Part shown: in pieces, positions 30,101 through 36,100 of the stretch
Numbering within the stretch: position 1 is the first letter of the stretch
How the letters are laid out: every line of letters begins with the position of its first letter
NCBI GenBank assembly: GCA_963669155.1
Contig: OZ022581.1
Location: 18,989,480 to 19,053,479 of the forward strand
From: Arbacia lixula
Lineage: Eukaryota; Echinodermata; Echinoidea; Arbacioida; Arbaciidae
DNA length: 64,000 nt
Direction of reading: 5' to 3'
The notes under the pieces: generated by a model
Database searches by the model: none
What the model was told of the DNA's origin: nothing
Seen by the model: only the letters and a program-made list of their open reading frames with translations
Position numbers and translations under genes: made by a program

Positions 30101-33100
30101 ATGGGTTAAAGCCATTTTTCTTGAGGAGATATATTGTAATATATCACACCTGAATTGCTTTACCTTTGGCCTCTCTAGTAGTGGACACAATGAGAATTGG
30201 AAATTTATACTTTCTCATAATAAAAGACATCATTTTGCAGTCTCCATTTGGAATTCATTGACAATGAATTTCATTCATTAGATTTGTTTACATTGTTTTG
30301 TATACTTGTGGTATAAAACCTTCGTTTGCATGCATTCCTCTTAAAAACTTGACTTAATATGATCAAATTCAAATTTTCCAGGATGTTTTTAATTGAGAAG
30401 GGTATGAAATATACTTAGGATGTGTTTTTCTGATTGATCACTGATACTGCTTTTTTTTTTTTTTAGATGGGGATAGCATAATGATTTGCAATTTACAGGT
30501 TTCTACATTGCTTAATATGTAGCCCCCTACACCATATGATTCAGAACCTCATTGCAATAAACAAAAAATGTGTTTCAAGGTTATCACATACTATTTCTTA
30601 ACACACCTTCCCGATTCTTTGTTTTGTACTAATTTTCAGTATTTAAAAGAAAATAAGTGCTGAATTGAGTATAACATGTTTTAATGTTATCTTGACTTTG
30701 CCTTCTCTTTCATATCCACCATTCAGAGACCACGCCTTGTGATAGCAACCCCTGTCAAGAGGGCACACTATGTTTCTACAGCGCAGACACTTACCTCTGT
30801 CTTCCAGGTGCGCTCAAACATTAGACAACAAACCCCCCAAAACGGGGAGGAGAAATTCCTTTAAACACAAGTGATCTTACATGCAGTCTGTATTGCAAGG
30901 TGTATTTCAGTGCTGTCTGAAGTGTGCGTTTCTCTGCCCATGCATTTGTAGCCAGATTTGTGAGCAATTTCTATGACGATATGTAGATGGGTTATTTGGT
31001 TTGCAGATCCTGGACAAGACTCTTATACATTCTATGATAAATTAGTATGAGAGGGGTGAAGAAGCTATGATTAAGACCAATATAGCATTGAGAATTCAGA
31101 GAAGATAAGTTTCAAAAAGAAAGGAGAAAAGATTATTTACCCCATGGAATTTCATAGTGAAAATATTTGTTTAATTTTTTGTTATTCTACTGTAGTTTTA
31201 GGATTGAAATCCTTCATGATTATGCTCCTAGGATACATTGTACATTTAACGCTTATAAAAGTAAGTTTGTTGATATAATTGACAAAGAAGTGCAATTATA
31301 TTGAACTATTAGGTGATGAAATTGAGTCACACTGGTTGGAAATAAATGCATGGCAGAAACTTACCTTCAGGGCGCAATGAAATGGGTTGAATAACGAGTT
31401 GAAGTGGAAATGTTTGTGTCTCATGCTTCAGATTTTTGTCAGTGTTCAGAGTGTGGATTTAAGTGTTTAAAAGTTTACAGACTGCAGTTTCATTTGGGAG
31501 ACACATGTATTATTTTTTTTCTTGGATTTATTTGTCATGTATCATAACAACATTGTCTTGATCATTTCCGCTTGATAAACCCTTTCTTTCACTCCATTTG
31601 AAGCACCCCTGATTATTTTTTTTACTCTCTTCATTTCCCGTTCTGTATTCTCTATCCTTCCTCCACCCTCTCTCTCCCTCCCCCCCCCCCTCCCCTGATA
31701 GCCCTCCTCAAGTCCTTTCACCCCTTACCACTTTATTCCTCCTCCCCTCTTTAAGTTCTTCACCCCCCTTAACTGTCCTCTACCACCCTCCCCTCTCCAT
31801 CACTCTCCCTCATCTCCCTTTCCCCTCCAATTCCTCCCTTTCCCATTTTCTCCTTAAACCACTTCTCTCCTCTTCCTAACTCTTTTCCCCTTCCCATTTC
31901 TCCTTCCCTCTCTCCCCCTTCCCATCTGTCCCTCCCATTTCCACCTCTCTCTTCCTCCCTTCCCATCTCTCCCTCCCTCTTGAATCTTCCCCCCTTCCCC
32001 CCTTCCCATCCCCCTCCCTCTTCCCCCCTTCCCATCTCTCCCTATCTCTTCCCCTCCCCCTTCCCCCTTCCCATCTCTCCCTCCCCCTTCCCCCTTCCCA
32101 TCTCTCCCTCCCCCTTCCCCCCTTCCCATCCCCCTCCCTCTTCCCCCCTTCCCATCTCTCCCTATCTCTTCCCCTCCCCCTTCCCCCTTCCCATCTCTCC
32201 CTCCCCCTTCCCCCCTTCCCATCTCTCCCTCCCTCTTCCCCCCTTCCCATCTCTCCCTATCTCTTCCACTCCCTCTTCCCCCCTTCCCATCTCTCCCTAT
32301 CTCTTCCCCCCTTCCCATCTCTCCCTCCCTCTTCCCCCCTTCCCATCTCTCCCTATCTCTTCCACTCCCTCTTCCCCCCTTCCCATCTCTCCCTATCTCT
32401 TCCCCCCTTCCCATCTCTCCCTCCCTCTTCCCCCCTTCCCATCTCTCCCTATCTCTTCCACTCCCTCTTCCCCCCTTCCCATCTCTCCCTATCTCTTCCC
32501 CCCTTCCCATCTCTCCCTCCCTCTTCCCCCCTTCCCATCTCTCCCTATCTCTTCCCCCCTTCCCATCTCTCCCTATCTCTTCCCCCCTTCCCATCTCTCC
32601 CTCCCTCTTCCCCCCTTCCCATCTCTCCCTATCTCTTCCACTCCCTCTTCCCCCCTTCCCATCTCTCCCTATCTCTTCCCCCCTTCCCATCTCTCCCTCC
32701 CTCTTCCCCCCTTCCCATCTCTCCCTATCTCTTCCCCCCTTCCCATCTCTCCCTCCCTCTTCCCCCCTTCCCATCTCTCCCTATCTCTTCCACTCCCTCT
32801 TCCCCCCTTCCCATCTCTCCCTATCTCTTCCCCCCTTCCCATCTCTCCCTCCCTCTTCCCCCCTTCCCATCTCTCCCTATCTCTTCCCCTCCCCCTTCCC
32901 CCCTTCCCATCTCTCCCTATCTCTTCCACTCCCTCTTCCCCCCTTCCCATCTCTCCCTATCTCTTCCCCCCTTCCCATCTCTCCCTCCCTCTTCCCCCCT
33001 TCCCATCTCTCCCTATCTCTTCCCCTCCCCCTTCCCCCTTCCCATCTCTCCCTCCCTCTTCCCCCCTTCCCATCTCTCCCTCCCTCTTCCCCCCTTCCCA

Positions 33101-36100
33101 TCTCTCCCTATCTCTTCCACTCCCTCTTCCCCCCTTCCCATCTCTCCCTATCTCTTCCACTCCCTCTTCCCCCCTTCCCATCTCTCCCTATCTCTTCCAC
33201 TCCCTCTTCCCCCCTTCCCATCTCTCCCTCCCTCTTCTCATCCGTCTCCCCCCCTTCCCATCTCTCCCTCCCTCTTCCCCTGTATTCCTCCTTCTCATCT
33301 GTTCCCATGTCTCTCATACTCTTCATATTCTGTGTCTTCTGCTCCCTGTCTATTATACATCTCCAAGAATAAATCATCTTGCATGGGATCTCTCTTTGCA
33401 CTGCTTCAAGCATCATCCATATAATTCATCCTCTTTCATTTATCTTGCCCTCTCCCTGAAAAAAACTCCCCCACCAGAAAGCAACAGTAGTTATGTTTTA
33501 AAGGGCAACCATCAAAATGCTGAAAGCTCCTTGACCCATTTTCTTTGGTATGTACATTCGGTTATACAAATGGAACATTGAACTTTTCTTCCATCACATC
33601 TCCATCCTAAATTCATGAGATCATTCATCCACAACCTTCTACTCAAAAGGACTGACCCTTCTTACATTTTGCAGTCTGTAAGCTTTTAAAATGGGTTCTA
33701 AATCTCAAATTAAACAAAATTGCAATTTAAACCAATACAATTAAAATGGTATATTTACAAGATCAAGAAAAACAAATATGTGTAGTAATATATAGGATAA
33801 TTGTCTGAAGCATGTAACACAAAAGCGTCATATGACCAGTAATTTCACGACCACTATTTAACCCATTCAACCACTTTGCAGTACCGGTAACTGCATTATG
33901 ATCCAACTCTCAAATGAAGGGCAAAAGTGCAACTATGCTAGCTATGACTGCAAAATATAATGACCTGCTACATTATTGCATAGGCAGTGATTAGCTGCAG
34001 TCCAACCATTGCAATGCACTCCTGAGATATTTTCTTTTGACTAAGTTTTGAAGAGAAGTAAACAAACGTTCATGTATTAAAAGAAAGTAGGTTCGTGCCA
34101 ATACCCGTTCTTGTGTGTTGATTTTATTCCCGGTAATAAACTCCTCAACGTCTCTACAGGTACTGGTGAGCATGTTCCCAGCTCCCATGACAACTGATCC
34201 AAAAGTTCTTCCTTTGTCTTTCCCATTCCTGCTTTGCATGTTAACCAACCTTTAGACTAGAATAGTGTGTCTACCTGTGTCTATGTTGTCAAATCCTTGT
34301 TTGTTCCTTTGTCATTGTTGCCAGTCGATCCCTCATTCATGCCTTATTCTGATGATTATGTGTTGCATCTGTACCCTAAAGCTCTGTCATTTCAGATCTG
34401 TCAACGTGCACTGCACTGTCACAGGGAGCATTCTGTATAGAAGAATACAGGTTTATTTCACCTATTGAGCTAAAATGGATATCAAGTACAGTATCTGTTG
34501 ATAGGCCAGGCATACCTTGGCAATATTCAAGACACAGCCTTGACATTACTATATATTCATCATGCTGCTGGTACCACCTGTGATTCTCTGCACTTAGTTA
34601 CTGCAAAGCATATTAATTAGTCTATATATCATTTGCACATTTCTAGAATAGTCGGTATCATGCAGAATGTGTGTCTCATGTGTTTTGTTCTGCGTCTTTT
34701 GTTGCAGCTGAAGTAAAGTATATTTTGAGTTTCAGCAGGCTTGTCAAGTTTTTAGAATTGCTTTGCAATTAAATTTTTTTATTTAGTTTGCAGAGCATAC
34801 AATATGCAAATTTAGTTTGATTATCTATCTTTACCGTAGTTTGGGGATAACAGTTATATATTTTATTGCTGTAACATTACTGCAATTTTAACATTGAGCA
34901 GATGCACGAACAGGTGAACAATCCAAAGTTTAACCATTAGGCAACTAATATGATGCAAAGGTGTATGACCTGTTAGAAGATTTCCATTATGTTGGTATTT
35001 CCAGAGAGGTGTAAGGAATGGAGTCAGCACGAAGTGTAATTTATTCCTACAGCAGTCGCGTGCATTGATATCACAATGGAATATTTGACGCGTTTGGCTC
35101 TTTGATCGAGGGAGATCCGCCGCCAAACAAGCATGACAAAATGTAGGATGCATTTTGAGGAATATATATTCTGTATGCGCAGAAGATTTCAGAACCACTT
35201 CATGAACTGAAGTGCATGTGCAGTAGTATTACATCTTATAAAGATACGATTCTGTGAATTTCAGATTATATTGTTGCTTCGTTTTTGTGATAAAAGGAGA
35301 ATACTGTAGAAAACATGCCAGAGAAATGCCTCCATATCGCACATTTCCGAATCATATTTCCTTAAAAATATCTTGTAAATTGTTTATTGAGTGTTTAATC
35401 TTTCATGGAAACAATCTCAATTTCGTGTGCGGAGGTGTCCGGAAAAGTTACGGACCAAATTCTTTCTACAAGTTTTTTCAAAATTCCCCTTCGCTCACCC
35501 CAAAACTAATTCACAGTGTGTGTAAATAGATCAGCTACGAGCTCCCAGCGAAGGCTGAACGGTTGACATGCTTCTCAAAACAGATTGTCTTTTATTATTC
35601 AGAGGAAGGCACTACCTAATTAGAAATACAGCTAATTGTTTAAAACACCTGAATGTCTTGAATTGTTATGAGGCGGCGGACCTCATAGATCAAAGGAAGT
35701 CTATCCGAGCGCAGTCCATCCATGATAGGTCCATGGTATTTCTTGGTTTCATCAAAGAATAATGGCATGCAACACACCATATATTATATCGATTACTTAA
35801 TTGTTACCTCAAATTAGAACAGTGCTTTACTAGTGTAGCACATTATCTTAAGTCTCCTGGTGGCACAAGTGTACACCATGCCACACAAACATCATACAAA
35901 GACATTGTCTGGTATTCAGTGAATTAATGCCTAAGACTCACTACTATCCCTCATCTCTCTTCACATCTTGCAGATACTACTGGTAGGAGGCGCAGAGAGG
36001 CAGATGAATCCCTAACAGGTAAGTGGTCACTCTGTATGATATTTACTCCTTAAATGGTCAGTGTTCGCCAACTACAATGTTGACTCCTTTAATGGTCAGT

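Noticed and set aside
31980-33581. 533-codon + strand and 306-codon - strand open frames (Pro/Ser/Leu/Phe-rich and Gly/Arg/Glu-rich)
   Set aside because: They are direct translations of the polypyrimidine minisatellite; the units simply lack stop codons on both strands. No domain, no start context and no splice fit with the host gene.
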